Shown here one piece after another: positions 63,721 through 64,000 of a DNA stretch of 64,000 bases; the first letter of the stretch is position 1; every line of letters starts with the position of its first letter. The DNA comes from Actinopolymorpha rutila. GTDB taxonomy: Bacteria > Actinomycetota > Actinomycetes > Propionibacteriales > Actinopolymorphaceae. The stretch is from NCBI RefSeq assembly GCF_013407855.1, contig NZ_JACBZH010000001.1:4092001-4156000 (forward strand), written 5' to 3'. The position numbers and the translations under genes are program-made. The notes under the pieces were generated by a model. The model was not told where the DNA came from and did no database searches. It saw only the letters and a list, made by a program, of their open reading frames with translations.

Positions 63721-64000
63721 GTGCCTGGCCGGGCTTGTGCGGGCCACAGGTGCGAAATGCTCAAGGTCCCGACGTAGGCGAGGATGATTCGGCAGCGCCA
63801 AGATGCCGATCGGTCGAGTAGCGCGGGCCCGTGGTAGCAGGGTTTCCTTCAGGTCGGTGCAGGTAGCGCAGCCATAGGTCGGCAGGCTTGCCACGACCGT
63901 GGCTGCTGCGACGACGAGCCGTACTTGGTCAACTCTGAGGGGGTAGGTGCCCGTTGCGCTTGGTGATACAGAGCACGACGCCGTCGGCGCTAGCGCCGAC
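63721..64000. other. window end, right of the last attachment copy
   Basis: 280 bp with no supported gene. Whether this is chromosome or a further island cannot be decided here. Confidence 0.4.

Overview
The window is high-GC DNA, about two thirds or more G+C by eye, with strong GC3 bias, GGAGG-type ribosome binding sites, many GTG starts and ATGA stop/start overlaps. Together with mycothiol-linked families, a GlbO-type globin, ANTAR proteins and DUF1707 and DUF5994 proteins, this points to a soil actinomycete (Actinomycetota). The genus cannot be fixed from this sequence.

Positions 1-30.3 kb look like chromosomal backbone. The tail of a GH20 hexosaminidase and an MFS exporter lead to a secreted M36 (fungalysin-type) protease. 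From 5.1 kb onward the gene order echoes the mycobacterial Rv2466c-Rv2478c neighbourhood: DsbA-like mycothiol-linked oxidoreductase, pepN, DUF5130 protein, CtaJ-like small membrane protein, glbO, GH13 alpha-glucosidase, hotdog thioesterase, ettA and an ssb paralogue. Inserted among these are a nucleotidyltransferase, an MscS channel, osmC, a complete five-gene peptide/opine-type ABC importer, a GH95 alpha-fucosidase with no canonical start codon, a Gfo/Idh/MocA oxidoreductase, a DUF1707 protein and a divergent yceI/marR pair. Several long perfect hairpins separate these units.

From a tRNA-Arg(UCU) gene at 30.2 kb the character changes. The 3' 45 nt of that tRNA (anticodon loop to CCA end) recur at 32.97, 42.04 and 63.66 kb in the same orientation, each preceded by a conserved ~120-bp arm. 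I read this as three islands stacked at one attachment site. Island A (30.3-33.0 kb) holds IS256/IS110 debris and a lower-GC membrane protein. Island B (33.0-42.0 kb) is an arsenic/metal resistance block: three ArsR-family repressors, ArsI, ACR3, two ArsC, ArsO, a TauE/SafE exporter, and a SHOCT membrane protein coupled to a His/Met-rich membrane-anchored protein. Island C (42.1-63.7 kb) is a mosaic of stress and signalling genes mixed with IS remnants. It holds a scrambled APC permease, HD-domain protein, aquaporin, cupin lipoprotein, a kaiB-kaiC pair followed by a GAF-ANTAR gene broken by two amber codons, a MASE1 sensor with an 8-bp repeat tract, a complete IS481-type element, two RERxAD coiled-coil proteins, a DUF5994 protein, a Tat-dependent substrate-binding lipoprotein, a GNAT acetyltransferase and a cupin-TPR protein. 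No integrase gene was found.

The arsenic genes form one coherent pathway: ArsC reduces arsenate, ACR3 exports arsenite, and ArsI and ArsO act on organoarsenicals. They are controlled by divergent repressors whose likely operators are visible. The KaiBC/GAF-ANTAR/MASE1/DUF5994 group looks like a light, redox or stress signalling cassette, but that function is inferred only from family membership.
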